Source: Pseudoruegeria sp. HB172150 (GTDB lineage: Bacteria; Pseudomonadota; Alphaproteobacteria; Rhodobacterales; Rhodobacteraceae). From it: a stretch of 64,000 nt of DNA. The stretch lies in the NCBI RefSeq assembly GCF_013184805.1, contig NZ_JAATNG010000002.1, positions 310,001 to 374,000 on the forward strand, given 5' to 3'. Positions 53,112 to 61,300 of the stretch are shown here, piece after piece (the stretch's first letter is position 1; every line of letters begins with the position of its first letter). Made by a program: the position numbers and the translations under genes. The notes under the pieces are model-generated. The model was not told the origin of the DNA, made no database searches, and saw only the letters and a list, made by a program, of their open reading frames with translations.

Positions 53112-55247
53112 ATGAGCGAAACGGACGCCTGGAAAGAACGTGCTGCCAAGGAATTACGTGGCCGTCCGCTGGAAGATCTGATCTGGCACACGCTTGAGGG
53201 TATCGAAGTTAAACCACTCTATACCGGTGTTGACACCGATGATCTTTCGCACTTGGGTTCGCTCCCTGGGTTCGAGCCCTTCACTCGCGGTGTGAAGGCG
53301 ACGATGTATGCCGGCCGACCCTGGACGATCCGGCAATATGCTGGGTTCTCGACCGCCGAGGAATCGAATGCCTTCTACCGCAAGGCGCTGGCGGCGGGTC
53401 AGCAGGGGGTCTCGGTCGCTTTCGACTTGGCGACGCACCGCGGCTACGACAGCGATCACGATCGTGTGGTTGGCGATGTCGGCAAGGCTGGGGTGGCGAT
53501 TGATTCCGTCGAGGACATGAAAATCCTGTTCGACGGGATCCCGCTGGACCAGGTGTCGGTTTCGATGACGATGAACGGCGCGGTGATCCCGGTTCTGGCC
53601 AATTTCATTGTGACGGGCGAAGAACAGGGACACGACCGCGCCGTCCTGTCTGGCACCATTCAGAACGATATTCTGAAAGAGTTCATGGTGCGGAACACGT
53701 ATATCTACCCGCCTGAACCCTCGATGAGGATCATTTCGGACATCATCGAGTACACCTCGAACGAGATGCCGAAATTCAACTCAATCTCCATCTCCGGCTA
53801 CCACATGCAGGAAGCCGGGGCGAACCTGGTGCAGGAACTGGCCTTTACTCTCGCGGACGGGCGCGAATACGTGCGTGCCGCCATCGACGCCGGGATGGAC
53901 GTGGACAAGTTCGCCGGGCGGTTGTCGTTCTTCTTTGCCATCGGAATGAACTTCTTCATGGAGGCGGCGAAACTGCGCGCGGCACGTCTCCTCTGGCATC
54001 GGATCATGGATGGGATCGGCGCCAGATCGGAGCGGTCGAAGATGTTGCGCACCCATTGCCAGACGTCGGGCGTGTCACTGCAGGAACAGGATCCCTACAA
54101 TAACGTGATCCGCACCGCCTATGAAGCGATGGCCGCGGCTCTGGGCGGAACCCAGTCGCTGCATACCAACGCTCTGGACGAGGCAATCGCGCTTCCCACC
54201 GAGTTCTCTGCGCGGATCGCTCGGAACACTCAGCTGATCTTGCAGGAAGAAACGGGAATCACCCATGTCGTCGATCCGCTGGCAGGGTCCTATTACGTCG
54301 AAAGCCTGACGGCGGAACTGGCCGACAAGGCATGGGCGCTGATCGAGGAGATAGAGGAAATGGGCGGCATGACCAAGGCTGTCGCCTCGGGCATGCCCAA
54401 GCTCCGGATCGAGGAAACGGCAGCGCGCCGGCAGGCTATGATCGACAGGGGCGAGGAGGTGATCGTCGGCGTCAACAAGTACCGACGCAGCGAGGAAGAC
54501 GAGATCGACATCCTCGACGTGGATAATGTGAAGGTGCGGAAAAACCAGATCGCAAGGTTGGAGAAGATTCGCGCCGAGCGAGATCAGTCGGCCTGCGACG
54601 CGGCTTTGGCAGAACTGGAACGACGTGCGAAGGAAGGCGGAAACCTGCTGGAGGCTGCCGTCGAAGCGGCGCGTGCCCGGGCATCGGTTGGAGAGATCAG
54701 CATGGCGATGGAAAAGGTGTTTGGCCGGCACAGGGCCGAGGTGAAGACACTGGCTGGCGTTTATGGCGCGGCTTATGAGGGCGATGAAGGTTTCGCCGCG
54801 ATCCAGAAATCGGTGGAAGACTTCGCCGACGCTGAAGGTCGGCGCCCGCGCATGCTGGTCGTCAAAATGGGCCAGGACGGTCATGACCGCGGTGCCAAGG
54901 TGATCGCTACTGCCTTTGCCGATATAGGCTTCGACGTCGATGTCGGCCCGCTTTTCCAGACTCCGGAAGAGGCAGCGCAGGACGCAGTCGACAACGATGT
55001 GCATGTCGTCGGCATCTCGAGCCAGGCAGCGGGGCACAAAACGCTTGCACCGAAACTTATCGAGGCGCTGCAGGCGCAGGGCGCTGGGGACATAATTGTA
55101 ATCTGCGGCGGCGTGATTCCGCACCAGGACTACGATTTCCTGAAGAAAGCAGGCGTGAAAGCGATCTTCGGTCCCGGAACCAACATACCAGAGGCCGCAA
55201 AGGACATCCTGCGGCTGATCAGTGAGGCACGAAAGGATGCAGCATAG
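53112..55247 (+). CDS. scpA: Methylmalonyl-CoA mutase
   Basis: 711 aa; converts methylmalonyl-CoA to succinyl-CoA with adenosylcobalamin, completing propionyl-CoA assimilation begun by PccAB. Start set by AGGAGAGGAGGCG. Catalytic TIM barrel at about 1-560 ([43 protein letters not shown]), C-terminal B12-binding domain with the cobalt-ligating motif GQDGHDRG and [12 protein letters not shown]. No epimerase or MeaB chaperone gene is in view. Confidence 0.95.
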   Translation: MSETDAWKERAAKELRGRPLEDLIWHTLEGIEVKPLYTGVDTDDLSHLGSLPGFEPFTRGVKATMYAGRPWTIRQYAGFSTAEESNAFYRKALAAGQQGVSVAFDLATHRGYDSDHDRVVGDVGKAGVAIDSVEDMKILFDGIPLDQVSVSMTMNGAVIPVLANFIVTGEEQGHDRAVLSGTIQNDILKEFMVRNTYIYPPEPSMRIISDIIEYTSNEMPKFNSISISGYHMQEAGANLVQELAFTLADGREYVRAAIDAGMDVDKFAGRLSFFFAIGMNFFMEAAKLRAARLLWHRIMDGIGARSERSKMLRTHCQTSGVSLQEQDPYNNVIRTAYEAMAAALGGTQSLHTNALDEAIALPTEFSARIARNTQLILQEETGITHVVDPLAGSYYVESLTAELADKAWALIEEIEEMGGMTKAVASGMPKLRIEETAARRQAMIDRGEEVIVGVNKYRRSEEDEIDILDVDNVKVRKNQIARLEKIRAERDQSACDAALAELERRAKEGGNLLEAAVEAARARASVGEISMAMEKVFGRHRAEVKTLAGVYGAAYEGDEGFAAIQKSVEDFADAEGRRPRMLVVKMGQDGHDRGAKVIATAFADIGFDVDVGPLFQTPEEAAQDAVDNDVHVVGISSQAAGHKTLAPKLIEALQAQGAGDIIVICGGVIPHQDYDFLKKAGVKAIFGPGTNIPEAAKDILRLISEARKDAA

Positions 55248-55532
55248 CTTGGGCGGCCAAGTCACCGGCCGCGACACACTGATCAGGAAGTCGAAGACTG
55301 TCGACAGCTCGGTGGAAACTCGCCCTGAAAAACGGGGCGATCCGATCTCCGGAAGCTTCGAAATCACTATCGATCTTGAAGGCAACGAAGGCGAGTTGTC
55401 CGAGTCACCGAACTGATTACCATGGTCGTTCTGCGCCGCAATCCTCCTTGCAACCCAGCGTCTGGAATGGAAGGTTTCCCGCGCCACCCTTGCGGCGGCG
55501 CAATTGGCCAGCCGTAACTGCAGGAGTAGCCG

Positions 55533-56030
55533 GTGACGAAACAGAAAAAGATCCTGATCGGCATGTCGGCCGGTCTAGTCTGGTCTATCCTGCTGATCTG
55601 GATCGGCACAACCTACGTTAAGATCCCGGTCTTTTCACGTGTCATCATCACCGAGTTCTTCCTGTTGGCGCCGGGCCTTGTGCTGCTCCTCATAATAGGC
55701 CGTATCGCGGCGCGAAGGTTTTTCGACGAGACGCTGATCGATGGTGAGGCGCCGGTGCCGGGCAGTGGTGCGGATGTCGACCAGCGCGTGTTGCGCAACA
55801 CTGTCGAGCAAGCGGTGCTGGCGGCCTGCCTCTGGCCGGCAATCGCATATCTCCTGCTCGAGGACGGCCTTGGCGTGGTTATGTGCTTAAGTGTCGGATT
55901 CGCCGTGGCTCGGCTGATTTTCTGGGTTGGCTATCACATGTCCCCGCCGCTGCGCTCGTTCGGCTTCGCAGCGACCTTCTATCCGACCGTGGTGGCGCTG
56001 CTCTGGGCGCTGTTGCTGCGGTTGCTGTGA
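55533..56030 (+). CDS. MAPEG-like membrane protein
   Basis: 165 aa, about four membrane helices; VDQRVLRNTVEQAVLAACLWPAIAYLL and ARLIFWVGYHMSPPLRSFGFAATFYPT carry the Arg-Asn-Glu-Gln and RxxFWVGY patterns of the MAPEG family (glutathione-dependent/eicosanoid enzymes). GTG start with GGAG upstream. The 285 bases before it (55248-55532) hold no supported gene; a 59-64-codon frame there lacks a spaced ribosome site. Confidence 0.75.
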   Translation: MTKQKKILIGMSAGLVWSILLIWIGTTYVKIPVFSRVIITEFFLLAPGLVLLLIIGRIAARRFFDETLIDGEAPVPGSGADVDQRVLRNTVEQAVLAACLWPAIAYLLLEDGLGVVMCLSVGFAVARLIFWVGYHMSPPLRSFGFAATFYPTVVALLWALLLRLL

Positions 56031-56130
56031 CGCTCGTGGCAGGTCAACTTCAGGAAATCGAAACGGATAGTACGATTAGACCATTGCGGAGTTTCAAGAT
56101 ATCCGCGCAACGGGCGGCAAGGACGGCACA

Positions 56131-56751
56131 ATGACCGGAATCTGTGTCCTGGATCACCTCGCGCTGTCTGCGACTACATTGAGCGAAGGTGTCGAAGCGG
56201 TCGAGGCCGCGTTGGGTGTACCGCTCGGCCCCGGTGGTCAGCATCCGTCAATGGGAACGCATAACCGGTTGCTCGGGCTCGGCGAAATCTATCTGGAAGT
56301 CATCGCGATCGACCCTGATGCCCCGGCGCCCGGTCGTCCGCGCTGGTTCGCACTCGACGAGTTTGCAGGACCTCCCCGGATGACGAACTGGATAGCGCGC
56401 TGCGACGACCTCGAAGCTGCGCTGTCCGACGCTCCGGATGGCACGGGCGAACCACTTCCCCTCACCCGAGGCGACCTGCGCTGGCGCATGGCTGTACCCG
56501 AGGACGGTCGCCTGCCCTTTGGAGGAGCATTCCCGGCCCTGATACAGTGGCAGGGCGCGGCGCACCCGGTGACTATGCTACCCGACAGCGGCTGCCGCCT
56601 GAAGAGGCTGGAAATCCGCCATCCGCAAGCAGGGGAACTGCAGATCGCACTTGCACCGCTCTTTGAAGAGCTTCCAGCCTCTGTCACAGCAGGATCTCTG
56701 GCGATCCGCGCCGAGATAGAAACACCGCATGGCTTGAAGGTCCTGGAATGA
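56131..56751 (+). CDS. VOC/glyoxalase-like protein
   Basis: 206 aa. N-terminal VOC half (ICVLDHLALSATTLSEGVEAVEAALGVPLGPGG, HNRLLGLGEIYLEVIAID) with His and Glu as likely metal ligands, then a second half typical of the Glyoxalase_3-like family. Enzymatic substrate unknown. Ends in ATGA overlap with the GNAT gene. Confidence 0.78.
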   Translation: MTGICVLDHLALSATTLSEGVEAVEAALGVPLGPGGQHPSMGTHNRLLGLGEIYLEVIAIDPDAPAPGRPRWFALDEFAGPPRMTNWIARCDDLEAALSDAPDGTGEPLPLTRGDLRWRMAVPEDGRLPFGGAFPALIQWQGAAHPVTMLPDSGCRLKRLEIRHPQAGELQIALAPLFEELPASVTAGSLAIRAEIETPHGLKVLE

Positions 56752-57233
56752 TCCGCCACGCTGAAACCGCCGACGCTGGTGCGATCGCCTCAATTTGGAA
56801 CCCGGTCATCCGCGATACGGACATCACCTTCAATCCGGCCGAAAAATCCAAGGAAGACGTCGCGGCCATCATCGCAACGCGCGCGACAGACGGGCACGCC
56901 TTCTTCGTAGCCGAGGAGCATGGAGATATCGTGGGGTTCGCCACATATTTCCAGTTTCGCGGCGGAAAGGGCTATGCCCGCTGCATGGAGCATACTGTAA
57001 TCCTTGCTACAGAGGCCCATGGCCGTGGGTTCGGTCGGGCACTCATGTCCGCGGTGGAGGACCATGCGCGGGCCGGCGGGGCCCACTCGATCTTCGCCGG
57101 TGTCAGCTCAGGAAATCCGGCGGGTATCGCCTTTCACGCGCGTCTTGGGTACCGCGAGGTAGCCGTCCTGCCGGAGGTCGGCTGGAAATTCGACCGGTGG
57201 TACGATCTGCACCTGATGCAGAAGATGCTATAG
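56748..57233 (+). CDS. GNAT N-acetyltransferase (phosphinothricin acetyltransferase-like)
   Basis: 161 aa; acetyl-CoA-dependent acyltransferase. HTVILATEAHGRGFGRALMSAVEDHARAGG is the CoA pyrophosphate loop; IFAGVSSGNPAGIAFHARLGYREVAVLPEVGWKFDRWYDLHLMQK matches the PAT/YncA group. Coupled to the VOC gene. The natural substrate is probably an amino acid analogue. Confidence 0.85.
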   Translation: MIRHAETADAGAIASIWNPVIRDTDITFNPAEKSKEDVAAIIATRATDGHAFFVAEEHGDIVGFATYFQFRGGKGYARCMEHTVILATEAHGRGFGRALMSAVEDHARAGGAHSIFAGVSSGNPAGIAFHARLGYREVAVLPEVGWKFDRWYDLHLMQKML

Positions 57234-57346
57234 TCGGGTGCATCTGCGGCGCGTGCAGGTTCAGTGCATCCGCGCACACGTATCGCGCCAGTTCGTGGCG
57301 TGAATTCGCCATTAAAGACTGGAACAATTCCCTCTAAGGTTGCCGC

Positions 57347-58027
57347 ATGTCGATTTGGACCCGCATCGCCCAGGCAATTTCGGCACTCGCCAAGGGCGAG
57401 GGCCTGTCGAACGTATTCGACCGCTTGCGCACGCCGCCCGAACGCTCGGTTGCGTTCACCATCGCCGTTGTGGCGCTGGGGGCGAAAATGGCCAAGGCCG
57501 ACGGACAGGTGACGCGCAACGAGGTCGCGGCCTTCCGCGAAGTATTCACCATCGCGCCCGAGGAGGAGCGGAACGCCGCCCGCGTGTTCAACCTCGCCCG
57601 GACAGACGTCACTGGCTACGAAGTCTACGCGCGTCGTATCGCGCGAATGTTCCCGCCTGAATCCGGCGTGCTCTGCGATCTGATGGAAGGGCTATTCCAT
57701 GTCGCGGTAGCCGATGGTGACTATCACCATGCGGAAGATGCATTCCTGAAGGACGTGGCCGGGATCTTTGGTCTCAGCGAGCGTCAGTTCCGCCAGGTGA
57801 GGGCCCGTTTCGTTCCCGATTGCCGGCCTGACCCGTACGACGTTCTGGGTGTGACTCCAGAGACGCCGATGCCTGAAATCCGCCGTGCCTGGAGTTCCGC
57901 CGTGCGAGAGAGCCATCCTGACCGGATGATCGCCCGCGGGCTGCCGGAAGAGGCGGTGAAATTGGCCGAGAAACGTCTCGTCGCGCTCAACGACGCCTGG
58001 GAGGAGATTCGGGACAAGGCCGCCTGA
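57347..58027 (+). CDS. DjlA-like TerB/J-domain protein
   Basis: 226 aa without a membrane anchor. A TerB-type helical domain (about 35-140; ALGAKMAKADGQVTRNEVAAFREVF, VAVADGDYHHAEDAFLKDVAGIFGL) precedes a C-terminal J domain (DPYDVLGVTPETPMPEIRRAWSSAVRESHPDRM), where the HPD tripeptide for Hsp70 contact is intact. Likely a co-chaperone. TGATG overlap with the next gene. Confidence 0.85.
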   Translation: MSIWTRIAQAISALAKGEGLSNVFDRLRTPPERSVAFTIAVVALGAKMAKADGQVTRNEVAAFREVFTIAPEEERNAARVFNLARTDVTGYEVYARRIARMFPPESGVLCDLMEGLFHVAVADGDYHHAEDAFLKDVAGIFGLSERQFRQVRARFVPDCRPDPYDVLGVTPETPMPEIRRAWSSAVRESHPDRMIARGLPEEAVKLAEKRLVALNDAWEEIRDKAA

Positions 58028-59058
58028 TGCGCATCGCCACCTACAATGTCGAATGGTTCAATTCGCTGTTCGACGACCAGAACGCCTTGTTGGCGGATGG
58101 CGGCTGGTCGGGCCGTCACGACATTACGCGCGCTGATCAGCTTGGCGCTTTGGGGATCGTATTCACCGCGATGGACGCTGATGCGATCTTGGTGGTTGAG
58201 GCACCCGACACCGTACGGGAAAGGTCCACCGTCAAGGCGCTGGAGGGGTTCGCCGCCCATTTCGGACTCCGGACCCGCAAGGCCATGATTGGGTTCGCTA
58301 ACCATACCCAGCAGGAAATCGCGCTGCTCTACGATCCGGGCGTGCTGTCCGTGCGTCACGACCCCATAGGCGATTTCACGGGGAAGTCCGGCAGGTCCGA
58401 AGTGCCACGCTTCGACGGCGTCTTCCGGCTGGACCTCGACACCGACGCGGCGCCCGAGCCGGTACAATTTTCCAAGCCGCCGCTGGAAGCTGTGCTGCAA
58501 ACTAGCGAAGGCTTCGAGTTCCGCTTGATCGGCGTGCATGTGAAGTCAAAGGCGCCACATGGTGCCGACGGGCCGGACGAGGTTATGAGGCTGGCGATCC
58601 AGAATCGCCGCAAGCAGCTGGCTCAGTGCATCTGGCTAAGGCAACGCGTGGAACACCATCTGGATCGTGGCGACAACCTGATCGTTTTGGGCGACTTCAA
58701 CGATGGCCCGGGCCTTGATGAGTACGAAAAACTGTTCGGCCGTTCCGGCGTGGAGATCGTGTTGGGCGAGCCCGGTCCTGGGGCGCTCTACGATCCGCAC
58801 GCCCGAATGGCCCTGTCGCAGCGCGTCGGTGCCATGCCCGCGACCGCGCGATTCTACATCGCAGAGGAGGGCCGCTACTTCATGGCGCTGCTCGATTACA
58901 TCATGATTTCACACGGCCTGCGACGCCGTAAACCACAATGGCGGATCTGGCATCCGTTCGACGATCCCGTCTGCTACCGTACACCGGAGCTTCGGGAGGC
59001 GCTCCTGACGGCATCAGACCATTTCCCGGTCACGCTGGATTTCGACACCCATCCATAG
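58027..59058 (+). CDS. Endonuclease/exonuclease/phosphatase-family protein
   Basis: 343 aa. MRIATYNVEWFNSLF opens with the metal-site Asn; LIGVHVKSKA and LIVLGDFNDGPG give the catalytic His/Asp/Asn, and TASDHFPVTLDF the terminal SDHxPV motif. No signal peptide. Could be a nuclease or phosphodiesterase; the substrate is not readable. Overlaps the DjlA gene by one base. Confidence 0.85.
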   Translation: MRIATYNVEWFNSLFDDQNALLADGGWSGRHDITRADQLGALGIVFTAMDADAILVVEAPDTVRERSTVKALEGFAAHFGLRTRKAMIGFANHTQQEIALLYDPGVLSVRHDPIGDFTGKSGRSEVPRFDGVFRLDLDTDAAPEPVQFSKPPLEAVLQTSEGFEFRLIGVHVKSKAPHGADGPDEVMRLAIQNRRKQLAQCIWLRQRVEHHLDRGDNLIVLGDFNDGPGLDEYEKLFGRSGVEIVLGEPGPGALYDPHARMALSQRVGAMPATARFYIAEEGRYFMALLDYIMISHGLRRRKPQWRIWHPFDDPVCYRTPELREALLTASDHFPVTLDFDTHP

Positions 59059-59090
59059 AACTGTCACCGCGCTGTGCTATGATACGGTTC

Positions 59091-59390
59091 ATGAAACGTT
59101 TGGTCCCTGCGGTGCTCTGCGCCGCATTTCTGGCTGTCCCAGCCTATGCTCAGGATGGCCAGGATGACATGTCCGAAGGCATGGGCCTTCTGGAGCAGGG
59201 CGCGAAGCTGCTGTTGCGCGGCCTGATGGACGAGATGACACCGGCAATGGAAGAACTCGAAGAAGCCCTGCGCGATCTCTCCGCCTACGAGCCGCCAGAG
59301 TTCCTGCCCAATGGCGACATCATCATTCGCCGAAAGGAACCGCTGCCGGCCGAGCCGGATGTTGGCGAGGATGGGGAAGTGGAACTCTAG
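59091..59390 (+). CDS. Small periplasmic helical protein
   Basis: 99 aa with a clear signal peptide (RLVPAVLCAAFLAVPAYAQ). The mature part is amphipathic helix (EGMGLLEQGAKLLLRGLMDEMTPAMEELEEALRDL) and ends YEPPEFLPNGDIIIRRKEP plus an acidic tail. Homologues in Rhodobacterales are sometimes labelled AAA+ ATPase, but no Walker motif exists here. ATG at 59079 is an alternative start. Function unknown. Confidence 0.7.
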   Translation: MKRLVPAVLCAAFLAVPAYAQDGQDDMSEGMGLLEQGAKLLLRGLMDEMTPAMEELEEALRDLSAYEPPEFLPNGDIIIRRKEPLPAEPDVGEDGEVEL

Positions 59391-59446
59391 CCGTGGTTCG
59401 GCGCCGCCCCACGGCGCGACGGCCGTGATCTGATCGAGCGGCTTGC

Positions 59447-60979
59447 TCAACTCACCTTCGCTTCTGCCCCCAGCGTCGAGGCAAGCGACTGAAACCGCGC
59501 CTCGGCAACCTCGCCGAACAGACCCTTCGCGCGGTCGCCTAGGCTGAGTTCTAGCTTCTTCTTCTTCGGATTCCAGTTCAGCGCGCCGATGTTCTCGTCA
59601 AGGTCCGCAGTCAGCATCGAGCCGAACCGCATCGCCTTGCCCAGCACCTCCGCCTGGTGCAGGTCCGCCTCCGGCAGCATGTTGATCAACGGGTCGAACC
59701 GCGTTTCCGCGCGGCTGTTCTTGTAGCGGTGCAGCAGGGCCACGCCCATGAAGATCCGGCTCGAATGGGTCAGCCCACCCAACGCCGCGCGCGTAACGTA
59801 GTCGAAACAGGCCTCGTGCCGGTAATCCGGATGCGCGCGCCAGTTCACGTCATGCAGCAGGCAGGCTGCCTGAATCACCCGCTGGCGCGTGGCCGGGGCG
59901 CTGTCGAACAGGGGGCTGACAAAGCGATGCAGCGCACGGCCAAATCCCGGGCGGCGGGCATCCTTCTGTTCGGCATGGCGGCAGGCTTCGATCAGCGGGT
60001 CGCGATGCCGAAGCTCTTCCGGCATCTGCTGATAAAGCATGCCCTCGCGGATGCCGTAGCTGGAAATCGCGATCTCGCGCGGTTTCAGGACCCCGATCAG
60101 TTCTTTCAGGACCTCACATGCAATCGGGACCAGCGCCATACGTGTTGAGGACGTACCGGTACGTGCGGCCAGATCGTCGACGTCGTTCTCCGGAATCCAA
60201 TTCAGAGTGTCGCGAAGCTGTTTCGGCGACATTCGATACTCGTGCAGCACGTGCAGGGGGTAGTCGCGCCGGAGCATGTCGTGGCGGGCGATGGCGCGCC
60301 AGGAACCGCCGACAAGGTAAAGCCGATCCTGATGCGGACCGAGCCGTTCCGCCATGTCCTCGATGGTCGCGCGGATATGCTTCAGGCGGGCCTTCTTGGT
60401 CTTCAGCCCCTGCAGTTGCAGCGGCCCCAGCGGAGAGGACATGCAGGCGCCGATCTCGCCTTCGGTGAGCGACGCGAGCTCCATCGAGGAGCCGCCGATA
60501 TCGCAGACCGATCCGGTGGCATCCGGCCAGCCCAGAAGCACCCCCTGGGCCGACAGCCGCGCCTCTTCCTCGCCGTCGATGACCCATAGCTTGATGCCGG
60601 TCTCACGCATGACCTCGTCGCAGAAATCCTGGCCGTCCTCGGCATTGCGGACGGCGGCGGTGGCGACGGCGGTCAGGGGCGCCATCCGGAAATCCTCGGC
60701 CAGCAGCTTGAAGCGCAGGAGGGCGGAAAGGGCGCGCTTGCGGCCTTCGGGGTTCAGGCGGCCGGTCTCGGAAAAGCCGGCGCCGAGGCCGGCCATGATC
60801 TTCTCGTTGTAGAAATAGGCCGGGCTCCGGGCGGCGCCGTCGAAGATGACCAGGCGGACCGAGTTCGAGCCCACGTCGACCACGCCCACGCGCTTGAGCC
60901 ATTCGTCGGCCGGGTCATCGAAGAGGGGGCGGCCGAAGGGGTCCCAGTCGTCGCCATGCGCCTCGGTGATGCCGTCCAT
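59447..60979 (-). CDS. ppx: Exopolyphosphatase (Ppx/GppA family)
   Basis: 510 aa; hydrolyses terminal phosphate from polyphosphate or pppGpp. The start at 60979 is set by GGAGGAG eight bases upstream; longer starts lack a site. Motifs: VGVVDVGSNSVRLVIFDG (phosphate loop), GSVCDIGGSSMELASL, and a C-terminal HD-like helical part (AACLLHDVNWRAHPDYRHEACFDYV). Downstream of ppk on the same strand but separated by 321 bases. Confidence 0.92.
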   Translation of the reverse strand: MDGITEAHGDDWDPFGRPLFDDPADEWLKRVGVVDVGSNSVRLVIFDGAARSPAYFYNEKIMAGLGAGFSETGRLNPEGRKRALSALLRFKLLAEDFRMAPLTAVATAAVRNAEDGQDFCDEVMRETGIKLWVIDGEEEARLSAQGVLLGWPDATGSVCDIGGSSMELASLTEGEIGACMSSPLGPLQLQGLKTKKARLKHIRATIEDMAERLGPHQDRLYLVGGSWRAIARHDMLRRDYPLHVLHEYRMSPKQLRDTLNWIPENDVDDLAARTGTSSTRMALVPIACEVLKELIGVLKPREIAISSYGIREGMLYQQMPEELRHRDPLIEACRHAEQKDARRPGFGRALHRFVSPLFDSAPATRQRVIQAACLLHDVNWRAHPDYRHEACFDYVTRAALGGLTHSSRIFMGVALLHRYKNSRAETRFDPLINMLPEADLHQAEVLGKAMRFGSMLTADLDENIGALNWNPKKKKLELSLGDRAKGLFGEVAEARFQSLASTLGAEAKVS

Positions 60980-61300
60980 CGCTGCCGTCTCCTCCGGGGT
61001 CCTTGGGCGGGCTATTTGCATGATCGGCGGGGTGGGGTCAATCGCGCGGTTTGGCGGGTCTGACGGGGGCGTCCCCATGGGGACGGGGGGTCAAGTCATT
61101 GATTTCAGGCGTGTTAGCGCTAACCTATGGGTGGGGACGCAGCGCAATTATGCCGGGCAGATAGAGCAGACCGCCCCTTCTTCTGGTCAAAGGTATCCTG
61201 GGGGCCGTCCATGGTGCGCCATCGGTGCAAGCACGATGGTCGGCTGGGGCAAAGCCCCCCAGCCGGTCGGATCGCCGCAAGGCGATCCGAAGCCCCTGGT
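60980..61300. other. Hairpin-rich ppk-ppx spacer
   Basis: No gene. Three successive stems follow the ppk stop: TCGGATCGCC-GCAA-GGCGATCCGA (61267-61290, perfect), CGGCTGGGG / CCCCAGCCG (61241-61265, perfect) and CCATC-g-GTGC-AA-GCAC-GATGG (61219-61239). None has a T-run on the minus strand. Further left are the palindromes GTTAGCGCTAAC (61113-61124) and CGTCCCCATGGGGACG (61070-61085). Confidence 0.75.
61113..61124. promoter_or_regulatory. LacI-family-like palindrome
   Basis: GTTAGCGCTAAC is a perfect 12-base palindrome with the central CG of LacI/GalR operators (TTAGCGCTAA is a frequent core in alphaproteobacteria). It lies 134 bases upstream of the ppx start. No LacI-type regulator or sugar gene is nearby. 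Confidence 0.5.

Noticed and set aside
55222-55416. 59-64-codon plus-strand frame after the mutase gene
   Set aside because: Starts inside the mutase gene with no properly spaced ribosome site; low-complexity hydrophilic sequence without homology I recognise.
54075-55487. 470-codon minus-strand frame
   Set aside because: Antisense to methylmalonyl-CoA mutase; no recognisable domain.
59091-59390. AAA+ ATPase label for the small periplasmic protein
   Set aside because: Only 99 aa, secreted, and with no Walker A or B motif.
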